Origin: Sinorhizobium terangae | GTDB lineage: Bacteria; Pseudomonadota; Alphaproteobacteria; Rhizobiales; Rhizobiaceae | DNA length: 64,000 nt | Direction of reading: 5' to 3' | Assembly: GCF_029714365.1 (NCBI RefSeq) | Contig: NZ_CP121660.1 | Location: 1,984,001-2,048,000, forward strand | Shown here: positions 36,126-47,507 of the stretch, piece after piece | Layout: every line of letters begins with the position of its first letter | Numbering within the stretch: the stretch's first letter is position 1 | Program-made: the position numbers and the translations under genes | Notes under the pieces: generated by a model | Seen by the model: only the letters and a program-made list of their open reading frames with translations | Told to the model about the DNA's origin: nothing | The model's database searches: none

Positions 36126-37492
36126 GCGACGCCGCTTCCGTGTTCCTCATCGACGACGACCGCGACCTGCGCAAGGCGATGCAGCAGACCCTGGAGCTCG
36201 CCGGATTCACGGTCTCGCCCTTCGCCAGCGCCATCGAGGCGCTTGACGCGCTCAACCCCGAATTCGACGGGGTCGTCATCAGCGATATCCGCATGCCGGG
36301 CCTCGACGGGCTCGCTTTCTTCCAGAAGGTGGCGGCCCTCGACCCGGATCTTCCCGTCATTCTGGTCACTGGACACGGCGACATTCCGATGGCCGTGCAG
36401 GCCATTCAGGATGGGGTCTATGATTTTATCGCCAAGCCCTTTGCCGCCGATCGGCTGGTCCAGAGCGCGCGCCGCGCCGAGGAGAAGCGCCGCCTGGTGA
36501 TGGAGAACCGGGCGCTGCGCCGCGCGGCGGAAGCCGCCTCCGACAGCCTGCCGCTGATCGGCCAGACAGCGGTGATGGAACGATTGCGACAGACGCTGAA
36601 ACACATTGCCGACACCGACGTCGACGTGCTTGTCGCCGGTGAGACCGGCAGCGGCAAGGAGGTGGTCGCGACCCTGCTTCACCAGTGGAGCCGACGCAGG
36701 AACGGCAATTTCGTAGCCCTCAACTGCGGCGCGCTCCCCGAAACGGTGATCGAAAGCGAGCTCTTTGGTCACGAGCCGGGCGCCTTCACCGGAGCCGTGA
36801 AAAAGCGGATCGGCCGGATCGAGCATGCAAGCGGCGGCACGCTCTTCCTCGACGAGATCGAGGCGATGCCGCCGGCAACGCAGGTAAAGATGCTGCGCGT
36901 GCTCGAAGCGCGGGAGATCACTCCGCTCGGCACCAACGAGACGCGGCCGGTCGACATCCGGGTCGTTGCCGCCGCCAAGGTCGACCTCGGCGATCCCGCG
37001 GAGCGCGGCGACTTTCGTGAAGACCTCTACTACCGGCTGAATGTCGTAACGCTTTCGATCCCGCCACTGCGCGAGCGGCGCGAGGATATTCCGCTGCTCT
37101 TCTCGCATTTCCTGAGCCGGGCGGCGGAACGTTTCGAGCGTGACGTTCCGTCGGTGTCTCTGGCTGTCCAGCAGCACCTGATGTCGCATGCCTGGCCCGG
37201 CAATGTGCGCGAGCTGTCGCATTTTGCGGAGCGTGTGGCGCTTGGTGTTGAAGGAAACCTCGGCAACCCGCTCCCGCCTGCGGCCGACGCCGGGACCTCG
37301 CTTCCGGAACGGCTGGAGCGATACGAGGCCGAGATCCTGAAGGAAGCCCTGACGGCGCATCGGGGCGACGTCAAGCAAACGCTGGAAGCGCTCGGCATTC
37401 CGCGCAAGACGTTCTACGACAAGCTGCAGCGCCACGGCATCAACCGGGCCGACTATGTCGAGCGGCCGGCGCCGTCGGACAATCGCGCCTGA
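36122..37492 (+). CDS. dctD: Sigma-54-dependent response regulator DctD
   Basis: The 456-residue NtrC-type regulator has a receiver domain ([39 protein letters not shown]) and an AAA+ domain with Walker A GETGSGKE and the sigma-54 contact loop PGAFTGAV. Walker B ([11 protein letters not shown]) and a Fis-type helix-turn-helix ([21 protein letters not shown]) follow. It activates dctA when phosphorylated by DctB. The 4-bp overlap with dctB indicates coupled expression. Confidence 0.96.
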   Translation: MSDAASVFLIDDDRDLRKAMQQTLELAGFTVSPFASAIEALDALNPEFDGVVISDIRMPGLDGLAFFQKVAALDPDLPVILVTGHGDIPMAVQAIQDGVYDFIAKPFAADRLVQSARRAEEKRRLVMENRALRRAAEAASDSLPLIGQTAVMERLRQTLKHIADTDVDVLVAGETGSGKEVVATLLHQWSRRRNGNFVALNCGALPETVIESELFGHEPGAFTGAVKKRIGRIEHASGGTLFLDEIEAMPPATQVKMLRVLEAREITPLGTNETRPVDIRVVAAAKVDLGDPAERGDFREDLYYRLNVVTLSIPPLRERREDIPLLFSHFLSRAAERFERDVPSVSLAVQQHLMSHAWPGNVRELSHFAERVALGVEGNLGNPLPPAADAGTSLPERLERYEAEILKEALTAHRGDVKQTLEALGIPRKTFYDKLQRHGINRADYVERPAPSDNRA

Positions 37493-37589
37493 AGCCCGAT
37501 GATCCCCGAAGCGATACGGGCAGTTTTGCGCCGGTTGCCTAATCGTGTCGAGTTCAAAATACTGTGATAAGCTTTACGATCGAAAGCCA

Positions 37590-38576
37590 ATGAAGAGACG
37601 GCCCAACAAAGATACGGCAATGAGCGACGCAACCATGCATAAACGCGACCTGCGCGAGGAAACGGCGCCCCTCCGCGCGCGAATTCTCGACAAGCTCTCG
37701 CAACTGCCCTGGGATGGTTCTCGCTATAGCCACCCGATTCCGGGGCTCGTCCTCTACCGCGTCATCGAGCCGGCCGGGCCGTTTTCCAGTGTCTCGGAGC
37801 CGAGCCTGTCGCTGATCGTCAAGGGAAGCAAGCGCGTCAAGGTCGGCAACGAAACGCTCCTCTACGACGAGTCCTGCTTCTTCGTGACCGCCATCGGCTT
37901 GCCGATGACCGGCCAGATCTGCGAGGCGAGCGAGGGCGAACCCTATGTCGCCGCGACGCTGCGCCTCGATCTCGAAAAACTTCGCCGGATCATCACCGAT
38001 CACGACATACAGCCGGCGGATACATCCGAGCGCGACCTCGGCGTCGTCGTCGGCGAAGCGACACCGGAATTGTTCGACGCCCTGTTGCGGCTGATTTCGC
38101 TCATAAACTCCCCGGCAGACATCCCTTTCCTCGCCAATCATATTCATAGCGAGATCCTCTACCGGCTGCTTACCGGCGAGCAAGGGGCGCGGCTTCGGCG
38201 CTTCGCGCTCGCCGGCACCAACAGCAACCGCGTGGCAAAGGCTGTGGCATGGCTGAAGGAAAATTATGCCCGGCCGTTGCGCGTCGAGGAGTTGGCGGAA
38301 GTCGCGAACATGGGCGTATCGACGCTCCATCACCACTTCCGCGCGATGACCGCGATGAGTCCGCTGCAGTTCCAGAAGCACCTTCGGCTGCATCACGCGC
38401 GGGAACTGATGCTTTCGCAGTCGGTCGACGCAGCGACGGCGGCCACACGCGTCGGCTACGAGAGCCCGACGCAATTCAGCCGGGAATATCGACGTGCTTT
38501 CGGCCATCCGCCGATAAGGGACATCAGGTCGATCCTGAACTCAAGCGAGCCGAACAGGCGCGACTCGATCGACTAG
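37590..38576 (+). CDS. AraC-family transcriptional regulator
   Basis: The protein (about 328 residues) has an N-terminal AraC_N-type domain (GLVLYRVIEPAGPFSSVSEPSLSLIVKGSKRV) and a C-terminal double helix-turn-helix (PLRVEELAEVANMGVSTLHHHFRAMTAMSPLQF; AATRVGYESPTQFSREYRRAFG). This subgroup often controls neighbouring oxidoreductase genes, and the two-subunit oxidoreductase begins 226 bp downstream. The start is uncertain: GTG 37545, ATG 37590 and ATG 37620 are in frame and none has a strong ribosome-binding site. Confidence 0.87.
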   Translation: MKRRPNKDTAMSDATMHKRDLREETAPLRARILDKLSQLPWDGSRYSHPIPGLVLYRVIEPAGPFSSVSEPSLSLIVKGSKRVKVGNETLLYDESCFFVTAIGLPMTGQICEASEGEPYVAATLRLDLEKLRRIITDHDIQPADTSERDLGVVVGEATPELFDALLRLISLINSPADIPFLANHIHSEILYRLLTGEQGARLRRFALAGTNSNRVAKAVAWLKENYARPLRVEELAEVANMGVSTLHHHFRAMTAMSPLQFQKHLRLHHARELMLSQSVDAATAATRVGYESPTQFSREYRRAFGHPPIRDIRSILNSSEPNRRDSID

Positions 38577-38802
38577 AAACGGCGCGGTGCGGCACCCAAA
38601 TCGATTCGCTTGGCTCGACGTGGCGGCGTCACCATGATCACAATTGCGTCAAGTCGACAGGAATAGGCAACAATCCGACAGGATCGACTCTACCGGGCCG
38701 CGGGATGGTCTTCTAAGCTCTGGCCGCAGCCTGGCGAATGGCTGCGGCGCATGAACCGGCATCTCCCAAGCCGAGAGTTGCGCCCAACGCGAGGAGACCA
38801 CC

Positions 38803-39261
38803 ATGGCAATTGTGACGATCAACGGCGTCAAGCACTCGGTCGAAGCCGAGGCGGATATGCCGCTTCTTTGGGTGATCCGCGACCTTGTGGGATTGACAGG
38901 TACGAAGTTCGGTTGCGGCATGGCGCAATGCGGCGCCTGCACGGTCTATGTCGATGGCGCGCCAGTCCGGTCCTGCCAGACGCTCATCGGCGACATCGAA
39001 GGAGCCGAGGTGACCACCATCGAGGGGCTCAAGGGCAAGGTCGCGGAAGCGGTCCAGGCCGTCTGGGCCGATCTCGACGTGCCGCAGTGCGGCTACTGTC
39101 AGTCGGGACAAATCATGTCAGCGACAGATCTTCTGACCAGCAATCCGAAGCCCAGCGACGAGGACATTGACGCCGCAATGGCGGGCAATCTCTGTCGTTG
39201 CGCCACCTATCATCGAATCCGAGCCGGCATTCATGAAGCCGCAAAGCGCCTGGAGGGCTGA
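38803..39261 (+). CDS. [2Fe-2S] subunit of an aldehyde/isoquinoline-type molybdenum hydroxylase
   Basis: The 152-residue protein binds two iron-sulphur clusters. The plant-type one is formed by CGMAQCGACTVYVDGAPVRSC, the second by QCGYCQSGQIM and GNLCRCATYHRI. It passes electrons from the molybdenum site of the large subunit encoded 3 bp downstream. The arrangement is that of IorA-type two-subunit enzymes. GAGGAG lies about 7 bp before the ATG. Confidence 0.93.
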   Translation: MAIVTINGVKHSVEAEADMPLLWVIRDLVGLTGTKFGCGMAQCGACTVYVDGAPVRSCQTLIGDIEGAEVTTIEGLKGKVAEAVQAVWADLDVPQCGYCQSGQIMSATDLLTSNPKPSDEDIDAAMAGNLCRCATYHRIRAGIHEAAKRLEG

Positions 39262-39264
39262 GCC

Positions 39265-41481
39265 ATGATCCCGAGACTGATGCAATCGGTTACCCTCCCC
39301 GCTGCACGGGTTGAGGCGTCGCGGCGGCAGTTCCTCATTGGCGCGCTCGCTGCCGGCACCGGCATCGCCGTCGGCTTCCACCTCCTGCATGCATCGCCGG
39401 CGGCGGCCGCCGAGACAACGTCGGCAGAGGGCGCGCATTCCTTTTCGCCCTATCTGATAATCGACGGCGATGGAAAGGTGACCGTCCTTTCGTCGCAGTT
39501 CGAGATGGGGCAAGGATCCTATAACGGCCTCGCCACGCTGGTAGCGGAAGAACTCGATGCCGACTGGTCGGCGATTGACGTGAAGGGTGCCGCCGGCAAT
39601 ATCAAGGCCTACGGCAATCTCGCCTTCGGCGGTGCAATCCAGGCAACCGGAGGTTCGACCTCGATGGCATCCTCGTGGGAGCGCTATCGCAAGGCGGGTG
39701 CCGCGGCCCGCGCCATGCTTGTCGCTGCGGCGGCCTCCGAGTGGGGCGTCGATGCGGCGGAAATCACCGTCGAGAACGGCATTCTTGCTCATCCCTCGGG
39801 CAAGAGCGGCGGCTTTGGCGTCTTTGCCGCCAAGGCGGCGGCGATGCCGGCGCCGACAGATGTGAAGCTCAAACAGCCGGGCGACTGGAAGCTGATCGGC
39901 AATGCCGGCCTGAAGCGTTTCGACAGCGCCCGCAAAACGAACGGGACGGAGCAATACACGATCGACGTCAAGCTGCCCGGCATGCTGACGGCCGTGATGA
40001 TCCACCCGCCCCTCTTCGGCGCGAAGGCGAAGTCCTTCGACCCCTCTGCCGCCCGCGGCATCAAGGGCGTAGTCGACGTCGTCGAAACCCCGCGGGGCAT
40101 CGCGGTGATTGGCGAACACATGTGGGCGGCGATTAAGGGACGCGAAGCGGTCAAGGTAGAGTGGGACGACACGGCTGCGGAAAAGCGCGGCACGCAGGCG
40201 GTCATGTCCACGTACCGTGATCTCGCGAAAAAGACCCCGGCGGCGGTTGCCCGCAAGGAGGGCGACGCCGATGCCGCCTTTGCCCAGGCTGCGAAGGTCA
40301 TCGAAGCGAGCTTCGAGTTCCCCTATCTCGCGCACGCCGCCCTGGAGCCGCTGAATGCCGTCGCGCGCATGAATGAGGACGGCACGCTCGAGGTCTGGGG
40401 CGGGCACCAGTTCCCGGACGTCTACCAGAAGCTTGCCGGCGAGATCGCCGGGATCGCCCCCGACAAGGTCCGCCTGAACGTCATGAAGTCGGGCGGCAGC
40501 TTCGGCCGACGGGCCGTCTTCGACGGCGATGTCGTCGTCGAGGCCGTGCATGCGGCGAAGGCGATCGGCTTCCGTGCCCCGGTAAAGGTGCAGTGGACGC
40601 GCGAGGACGACATGCGCGCGGGCCGCTATCGCCCCGCCTATGTACACACCCTCAAGGCTGGCATCGATGCGGACGGAAAGCTCGTCGCCTGGAACAATCA
40701 CATCGTCGGCCAGTCCATCATGGCGAAGACGGCGTTCGAGGGGATGGTCAAGAACGGGGTCGACCCGACGTCGGTCGAAGGGGCGAGCAACCTGCCCTAT
40801 GGCATCCCGAACCAGACAGTCGGCCTCACGACCACCGACGTCGGTGTTCCCGTTCTCTGGTGGCGTTCGGTCGGCTCCACGCATACCGCCTTTGCCGCCG
40901 AAACCTTCCTCGACGAGGTAGCTGAAGCGGCGGGACGCGATCCGGTGGAATTCCGTCTGTCCTTGCTCGAGCCAGAGTCGCGCCACGCAACCGTGCTCAA
41001 GCTGGCGGCGGAAAAGGCGGAATGGCAGAAGCCGTTGCCCGAAGGCCGCTTTCGCGGTGTCGCCCTCGCAGAAAGCTTCGGCTCCGTGGTGGCACAGATC
41101 GCCGAGGTATCGCCGGACGGGAATGGCGGCATCAAGGTCGAACGCGTGGTCGCCGCCGTTGATTGCGGTCTGGCGATCAACCCGGACCAGGTCCGCGCGC
41201 AGGTCGAGGGCGGCATCGGCTTCGGGCTCGGCGCCATTCTGGGCGAGGAAATCACGCTGACGGACGGCAAGGTCGATCAGGGCAATTTCGACGTCTATAC
41301 GCCGCTCAGGATCGACTCCATGCCGAAGGTCGAAGTTCATATCGTGCCCTCGGCCAATCCGCCCTCCGGCATCGGCGAACCTGGGGTTCCGCCGATCGGC
41401 CCGGCCGTTGCCAATGCCGCTTACAAGGCGCTCGGCAAGCGGATCCGCGTCATGCCGTTCTCAAAATCGCTCAACGCATAG
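39265..41481 (+). CDS. Molybdopterin-binding subunit of an aldehyde/isoquinoline-type oxidoreductase
   Basis: The 738-residue protein has a twin-arginine signal ([21 protein letters not shown]), so the enzyme complex is probably periplasmic, with the small subunit carried along. Molybdenum-cofactor regions include [47 protein letters not shown] and the C-terminal [17 protein letters not shown] with the catalytic-type Glu. It is IorB-like; the true substrate could be an aldehyde or N-heterocycle. No cytochrome c subunit gene and no cofactor-maturation gene follow. Confidence 0.92.
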   Translation: MIPRLMQSVTLPAARVEASRRQFLIGALAAGTGIAVGFHLLHASPAAAAETTSAEGAHSFSPYLIIDGDGKVTVLSSQFEMGQGSYNGLATLVAEELDADWSAIDVKGAAGNIKAYGNLAFGGAIQATGGSTSMASSWERYRKAGAAARAMLVAAAASEWGVDAAEITVENGILAHPSGKSGGFGVFAAKAAAMPAPTDVKLKQPGDWKLIGNAGLKRFDSARKTNGTEQYTIDVKLPGMLTAVMIHPPLFGAKAKSFDPSAARGIKGVVDVVETPRGIAVIGEHMWAAIKGREAVKVEWDDTAAEKRGTQAVMSTYRDLAKKTPAAVARKEGDADAAFAQAAKVIEASFEFPYLAHAALEPLNAVARMNEDGTLEVWGGHQFPDVYQKLAGEIAGIAPDKVRLNVMKSGGSFGRRAVFDGDVVVEAVHAAKAIGFRAPVKVQWTREDDMRAGRYRPAYVHTLKAGIDADGKLVAWNNHIVGQSIMAKTAFEGMVKNGVDPTSVEGASNLPYGIPNQTVGLTTTDVGVPVLWWRSVGSTHTAFAAETFLDEVAEAAGRDPVEFRLSLLEPESRHATVLKLAAEKAEWQKPLPEGRFRGVALAESFGSVVAQIAEVSPDGNGGIKVERVVAAVDCGLAINPDQVRAQVEGGIGFGLGAILGEEITLTDGKVDQGNFDVYTPLRIDSMPKVEVHIVPSANPPSGIGEPGVPPIGPAVANAAYKALGKRIRVMPFSKSLNA

Positions 41482-41485
41482 TCTC

Positions 41486-41517
41486 CGATGCCCGGCCGCC
41501 ACTCTGGCCGGGCATCG
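41486..41517 (+). terminator. Hairpin after the oxidoreductase operon
   Basis: CGATGCCCGGCC and GGCCGGGCATCG form a perfect 12-bp stem with an 8-base loop, starting 4 bp after the stop. No U-tract follows, so termination by this hairpin alone is uncertain. Confidence 0.5.
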
Positions 41518-41582
41518 GCGCAATCCAAACGCAATCGGATCATGCTGCAGCGGCGGAAATTTGGAACGCGGCGGCGTTGACA

Positions 41583-41610
41583 CCCCCTCTGCCCTGCCGG
41601 GCAGAGGGGG
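41583..41610. repeat. Palindromic intergenic repeat
   Basis: CCCCCTCTGCCC and GGGCAGAGGGGG pair perfectly over 12 bp with a TGCC loop. It lies between the convergent oxidoreductase and oxyR genes and resembles the GC-rich palindromes at 8740 and 49494. Confidence 0.55.
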
Positions 41611-41642
41611 CGTCGCCCGGTGATCGCAGTCGTAACAACGAT

Positions 41643-42575
41643 TCAATCAGACGCTGCTCTCATCGCCGATCCGGATCTCGCCGGCATCGTATCCGCGCAT
41701 TGGCGAACGACTTCTGAAATCTGCAGGAGCTGCTTGGCCAAGGGGCTCGTCTTGCGCCAGATCATGCCGATCGTGCGCGAGGGCTGGGGGCTCTCGAAGC
41801 GGGCAACAGACACCGACGCCGAGCGCGTTTCCACCGGTACGGCCATCTCCGGGATCAGCGTGACACCGATGCCGGCGCTGACCATCTGGACCAGCGTGGA
41901 CAGGGAGCTGCCGTCCAGCAATTCCCGCGGCAGCGCCGAGCGCATATTGCAGAAGGACAGGGCCTGGTCGCGAAAGCAATGGCCCTCCTCAAGCAGAAGC
42001 AGTCGCATTTCACGCAAGCTTTCGCGACTGGGCACCGGCTTTCCATCGTCGTCATCCGGCCGAACCAGCACAAAATTCTCCTCGAAGAGCGCAACCTCGG
42101 TCAAGGACGGTTCGGATATCGGCAGTGCCACGATGGCTGTGTCGAGCCGGCCCTCCAACAGGTCCTGAACCAGCTTCGACGTCAGCGTCTCGCGCACGTT
42201 GATATCGAGCCCGTCATACATGCGGGTGAGATTGCCTATAATCCTGGGCAGCAGGTAGGGCGCGACCGTCGGAATGACGCCGATCCGCAGCCGTCCTGCC
42301 AGCCGGTCCTGCGAGGCGCGCGCCAGGTCGGCAAGTTCATCGACCAAGCGCAGGATGTCGCGCACGCGCTGGGCAAGCACCTCTCCGAAACTGCTGAGCC
42401 GCACCTGGCGCGCGCCTCGTTCAAAGAGCTCCGTGCCCAGTGCTTCCTCCAGTTCCTTGATCTGCACCGACAATGCGGGTTGAGAGATTGCGCAGGCATC
42501 CGCCGCGCGCCCGAAATGGCCGTATCGCGCCAATGCCTCGAAATAGCGAAGCTGCTTGAGTGTGAAATTGATCAT
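41643..42575 (-). CDS. oxyR: Hydrogen peroxide-responsive regulator OxyR
   Basis: The 310-residue LysR-type protein has an N-terminal winged helix-turn-helix (LKQLRYFEALARYGHFGRAADACAISQPALSVQIKEL). Two redox cysteines, C200 and C209, lie in EEGHCFRDQALSFC, matching the C199/C208 spacing and sequence of OxyR. Peroxide oxidises these to a disulphide that alters DNA binding. It is transcribed divergently from katG, the classic arrangement, so it probably regulates katG and itself. Confidence 0.95.
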   Translation of the reverse strand: MINFTLKQLRYFEALARYGHFGRAADACAISQPALSVQIKELEEALGTELFERGARQVRLSSFGEVLAQRVRDILRLVDELADLARASQDRLAGRLRIGVIPTVAPYLLPRIIGNLTRMYDGLDINVRETLTSKLVQDLLEGRLDTAIVALPISEPSLTEVALFEENFVLVRPDDDDGKPVPSRESLREMRLLLLEEGHCFRDQALSFCNMRSALPRELLDGSSLSTLVQMVSAGIGVTLIPEMAVPVETRSASVSVARFESPQPSRTIGMIWRKTSPLAKQLLQISEVVRQCADTMPARSGSAMRAASD

Positions 42576-42588
42576 AACTTCACCTTAT
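42574..42588. promoter_or_regulatory. OxyR-type box at the oxyR start
   Basis: ATAA-N7-TTAT matches the half-site layout (ATAG-N7-CTAT) of OxyR boxes. It overlaps the oxyR initiation codon, as in an autoregulated gene. A second half-site next to it is weak. The rest of the 286-bp oxyR-katG gap shows no other clear motif. Confidence 0.4.
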
Positions 42589-42645
42589 CGCAGCGATCAG
42601 GAAATCCAACTTAAATTAATGGAACCCTTTTGCTAGAGTGATTAA

Positions 42646-45042
<2,397 letters not shown>

Positions 45043-45096
45043 TCCGGGTCGAATCGGCCGTACCGGTGTACGGGTCGGTGCGTAAAAATATGAGGG

Positions 45097-45125
45097 ACGG
45101 GTCCCGGCGATTCGCCGGGACCCGT
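45097..45125. terminator. Hairpin downstream of katG
   Basis: ACGGGTCCCGGCG and CGCCGGGACCCGT form a perfect 13-bp stem with a three-base loop, 54 bp after katG. The T-rich run (TATTTTTA) is on the minus-strand side. It could therefore end katG weakly and stop minus-strand transcription more strongly. Confidence 0.6.
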
Positions 45126-45208
45126 AAATCGGGTTGTGAACCAGCCCAGAAAAGTTGAACCAAAGCTCCACTGGATAGGCATTCTCACGCGCGGCTTGTA
45201 GACGGCGG

Positions 45209-45238
45209 TTGACAACGCGGTTCCCGAATGAGAACATA
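45209..45238 (+). promoter_or_regulatory. Sigma-70-type promoter candidate for a small gene
   Basis: TTGACA (45209-45214) and AACATA (45233-45238) lie 18 bp apart, 24 bp before the ATG of the 58-codon gene at 45262. Confidence 0.4.
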
Positions 45239-45261
45239 ACGTGAACATTCGGAGTGCTATC

Positions 45262-45438
45262 ATGACCCATGCCGAAGAAGTTATAAACCGCGCCATGGCC
45301 GTCGTTGCTGCTTCTCGCGTCCGGCGAGAGCGCGAGGAAGAACGGCGCAGACAGATCTTCGGGCGGATTCAATTGAGCCCGCCCCTGCCCGTGCTGAAGC
45401 GTGGCGGCGCACAGCTTTCGCTCAATCTGGACAGTTAG
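45262..45438 (+). CDS. Small basic protein, function unknown
   Basis: The 58-residue product is rich in Arg and Glu (ASRVRREREEERRRQIFGRI) and probably helical, with a short hydrophilic tail. GGAG lies 8 bp before the ATG, and a TTGACA-type promoter is placed correctly upstream, which argues for a real gene. A GTG seven codons upstream is in frame but lacks support. No family recognised. Confidence 0.5.
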   Translation: MTHAEEVINRAMAVVAASRVRREREEERRRQIFGRIQLSPPLPVLKRGGAQLSLNLDS

Positions 45439-45454
45439 GCTGTAGCATCGCCAA

Positions 45455-47257
45455 TCAACCGAGGTGATGACGCTCCTGGAGACCGTAGACCGGCGTCGGA
45501 ATGCCTTCGCAGCGGGCCTTCAGCTGCAGTGAAAGATACTGCGAATAATGCCGCGACTGGTGCAGGTTCCCGCCGTGGAACCAGAGCGCCTCCTGCTGCG
45601 TCGGCTTCCACATGTTACGCTGCTCGCCCTCCCAGGGACCCGGATCCTTCGGCGTATCGGAGCCGAGGCCCCAGACCTTGCCGACCTTGTCGGCGACCTC
45701 CTTGGAGATGAGGTCGGCCGCCCAACCGTTCATCGAACCATAACCGGTGGCGTAGACAACGAGATCGGCCGGAATTTCGGTGCCGTCCTTCAGGACGACG
45801 GCATCTTCCGTCAGGTGGCTGACGTCAGAGCCCGATTTCAGCTTGATGCTGCCGTCGATGACGAGATCGCAGGCGCCGACGTCGATGTAGTAGCCGGACC
45901 CACGGCGCAGATATTTCATGAACAGGCCGGAACCGTCGGCGCCCCAGTCGAGCATGAAGCCGGCCTTTTCCAGATCGGCATAGAACTTGGCGTCGCGCTC
46001 GCGCATCTTCTCGTAAAGCGGAATCTGGAACTCGTGCATGATCCGATAGGGCAGCGATGCGAAGATCAGGTCCGCCTTGCGCGTCGTCATGCCGGCGGCA
46101 ACCGCCCGCTCGGAATAGAGGTCCCCGAGCCCGATATCCATCAGCGTGTCCGAACGCACGATGTGCGTCGACGAACGCTGCACCATCGTGACATCGGCGC
46201 CGCCTTCCCAAAGCGCCGCGCAGATATCATGCGCGGAATTGTTGGAGCCGATAACGACCACCTTCTTGTCGCGATAGGCATCCGGACCCGGATGCTCAGA
46301 CGAATGCTGCTGTTCGCCTTTGAAGACGTCCTGGCCCTTGAGTTTCGGAATGTTCGGCTTGCCCGAAATGCCGGTCGCGAGCACGAGCTGCTTCGGCCGA
46401 AGCAGGACTTCCTCGCCGTTGCGCTCGACGACCACCGACCACTCCTTCGCCTCCTCGTCGTACTTGGCGGACTTGCAGGTGGTCGAGCCCCAGTAGTTGA
46501 GCTCCATCACCCTGGTATACATCTCCAGCCAGTCGCCGATCTTGTCCTTCGGCGCGAAGACCGGCCAGTTCTCCGGGAAAGGGATGTAAGGCAGATGGTC
46601 GTACCAGACCGGATCGTGCAGGCAGAGCGACTTGTAGCGCCTGCGCCAGCTGTCGCCCGGGCGTTCGTTCTTCTCGATGATGATCGCGGGCACGTTCAGT
46701 TGCCGCAGCCGCGCGCCGAGTGCGATGCCGCCCTGGCCGCCGCCGATGATGACGACATAGGGTTGCGCCGCATAGCCGAGCTCGGCCGCCTCCCGCTCGC
46801 GCTTTTCCTTCCACGTCCGGCGATTGGGGTCGTGACCATGCTCGGCGCCGAGTGGTCGCCTGAGGCCTTTCGGCTCCTCGTACCCTTTAAGCTCTGTCAT
46901 CGTCGTGAGAAGCGTCCAGATCAGGCCGTTTTTCAACCGGATATGGCCGTAGCCCCGCGCCACGTCCGTCTCGAATTCGAACCATCCGTCGGTTACGCCG
47001 TCTGCGCCGCTCGCCTGTTCGTTCGCGTCCTGACGAAACTGCGCCGGCTTCACCACTGCGAGCTGGCTCGTCAGCATGTCGCGGATCTGGTCCCGCCCCT
47101 CCATCGTCCTGATGTTCCAGGTAAACGTGACGAGGTCGCGCCAGTAGCAATCCGCCTGGAACAGGTTGACGGCGGCCTCGATATCGCCCTGTTCGATCGC
47201 CCTGCCGAGCTTGGCGAGCGCGCTGTCGATGCGGGTGCTGGGACTTTCTTCAAGCAT
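45455..47257 (-). CDS. Flavin-containing monooxygenase with N-terminal NTF2-like domain
   Basis: The 600-residue protein has about 150 N-terminal residues resembling an NTF2/SnoaL fold (ALAKLGRAIEQGDIEAAVNLFQADCYWRDLVTFTWNIRTMEG). An FAD-binding Rossmann motif (VVIIGGGQGGIALGARL), an FMO fingerprint (VFKGEQQHSSEHPG) and an NADPH Rossmann motif (VVVIGSNNSAHDICAAL) follow. Such enzymes insert one oxygen into ketones, amines or sulphides. AGGAGGAGA precedes the ATG at 47257, so the longer frame is rejected. A sigma-54 promoter and an activator gene lie directly upstream. Confidence 0.88.
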   Translation of the reverse strand: MLEESPSTRIDSALAKLGRAIEQGDIEAAVNLFQADCYWRDLVTFTWNIRTMEGRDQIRDMLTSQLAVVKPAQFRQDANEQASGADGVTDGWFEFETDVARGYGHIRLKNGLIWTLLTTMTELKGYEEPKGLRRPLGAEHGHDPNRRTWKEKREREAAELGYAAQPYVVIIGGGQGGIALGARLRQLNVPAIIIEKNERPGDSWRRRYKSLCLHDPVWYDHLPYIPFPENWPVFAPKDKIGDWLEMYTRVMELNYWGSTTCKSAKYDEEAKEWSVVVERNGEEVLLRPKQLVLATGISGKPNIPKLKGQDVFKGEQQHSSEHPGPDAYRDKKVVVIGSNNSAHDICAALWEGGADVTMVQRSSTHIVRSDTLMDIGLGDLYSERAVAAGMTTRKADLIFASLPYRIMHEFQIPLYEKMRERDAKFYADLEKAGFMLDWGADGSGLFMKYLRRGSGYYIDVGACDLVIDGSIKLKSGSDVSHLTEDAVVLKDGTEIPADLVVYATGYGSMNGWAADLISKEVADKVGKVWGLGSDTPKDPGPWEGEQRNMWKPTQQEALWFHGGNLHQSRHYSQYLSLQLKARCEGIPTPVYGLQERHHLG

Positions 47258-47357
47258 GAGATCTCCTCCTCTTCGTTTGGCCTGGCTCGCGGGCGACTCC
47301 TCATCCGCCGGCGAGGGTGCTTCTGCGCAGCGCTGCCGCTGCAGTCGAACAGCGATG

Positions 47358-47373
47358 TGCAATGGCCGTGCCA
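47358..47373 (-). promoter_or_regulatory. Sigma-54 promoter of the monooxygenase gene
   Basis: On the minus strand TGGCACG-GCCA-TTGCA is a perfect -24/-12 element, 100 bp upstream of the monooxygenase ATG and downstream of the sigma-54 activator gene. Confidence 0.88.
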
Positions 47374-47426
47374 AGCGTCGCAGCCAGGAAAACCGCAATG
47401 TTTTCAGGAACAGGAGGAATTAGGAC

Positions 47427-47477
47427 TGTTGCACGCCTCGATGCAGTCGCCACAAGTGAGGCGCCCGACCTGTTGCA
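47427..47477. promoter_or_regulatory. Candidate activator-binding repeats upstream of the sigma-54 promoter
   Basis: TGTTGCA occurs at 47427-47433 and again at 47471-47477. The first lies within GACTG-N15-CAGTC (47424-47448). The region is 55-105 bp upstream of the promoter, as expected for an enhancer of an AcoR-type activator. Binding is inferred. Confidence 0.4.
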
Positions 47478-47507
47478 GGTGCCCTCCAGGATCGGGTGAC
47501 GCCACTC

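Noticed and set aside
34257..37492. dctBD as a novel two-component system
   Set aside because: Sequence, order, overlap and the divergent sigma-54 promoter match the well-known rhizobial dctABD locus.
39118..41340. 740-codon frame antisense to the molybdenum hydroxylase subunits
   Set aside because: No recognisable domain; explained by codon bias of the real genes.
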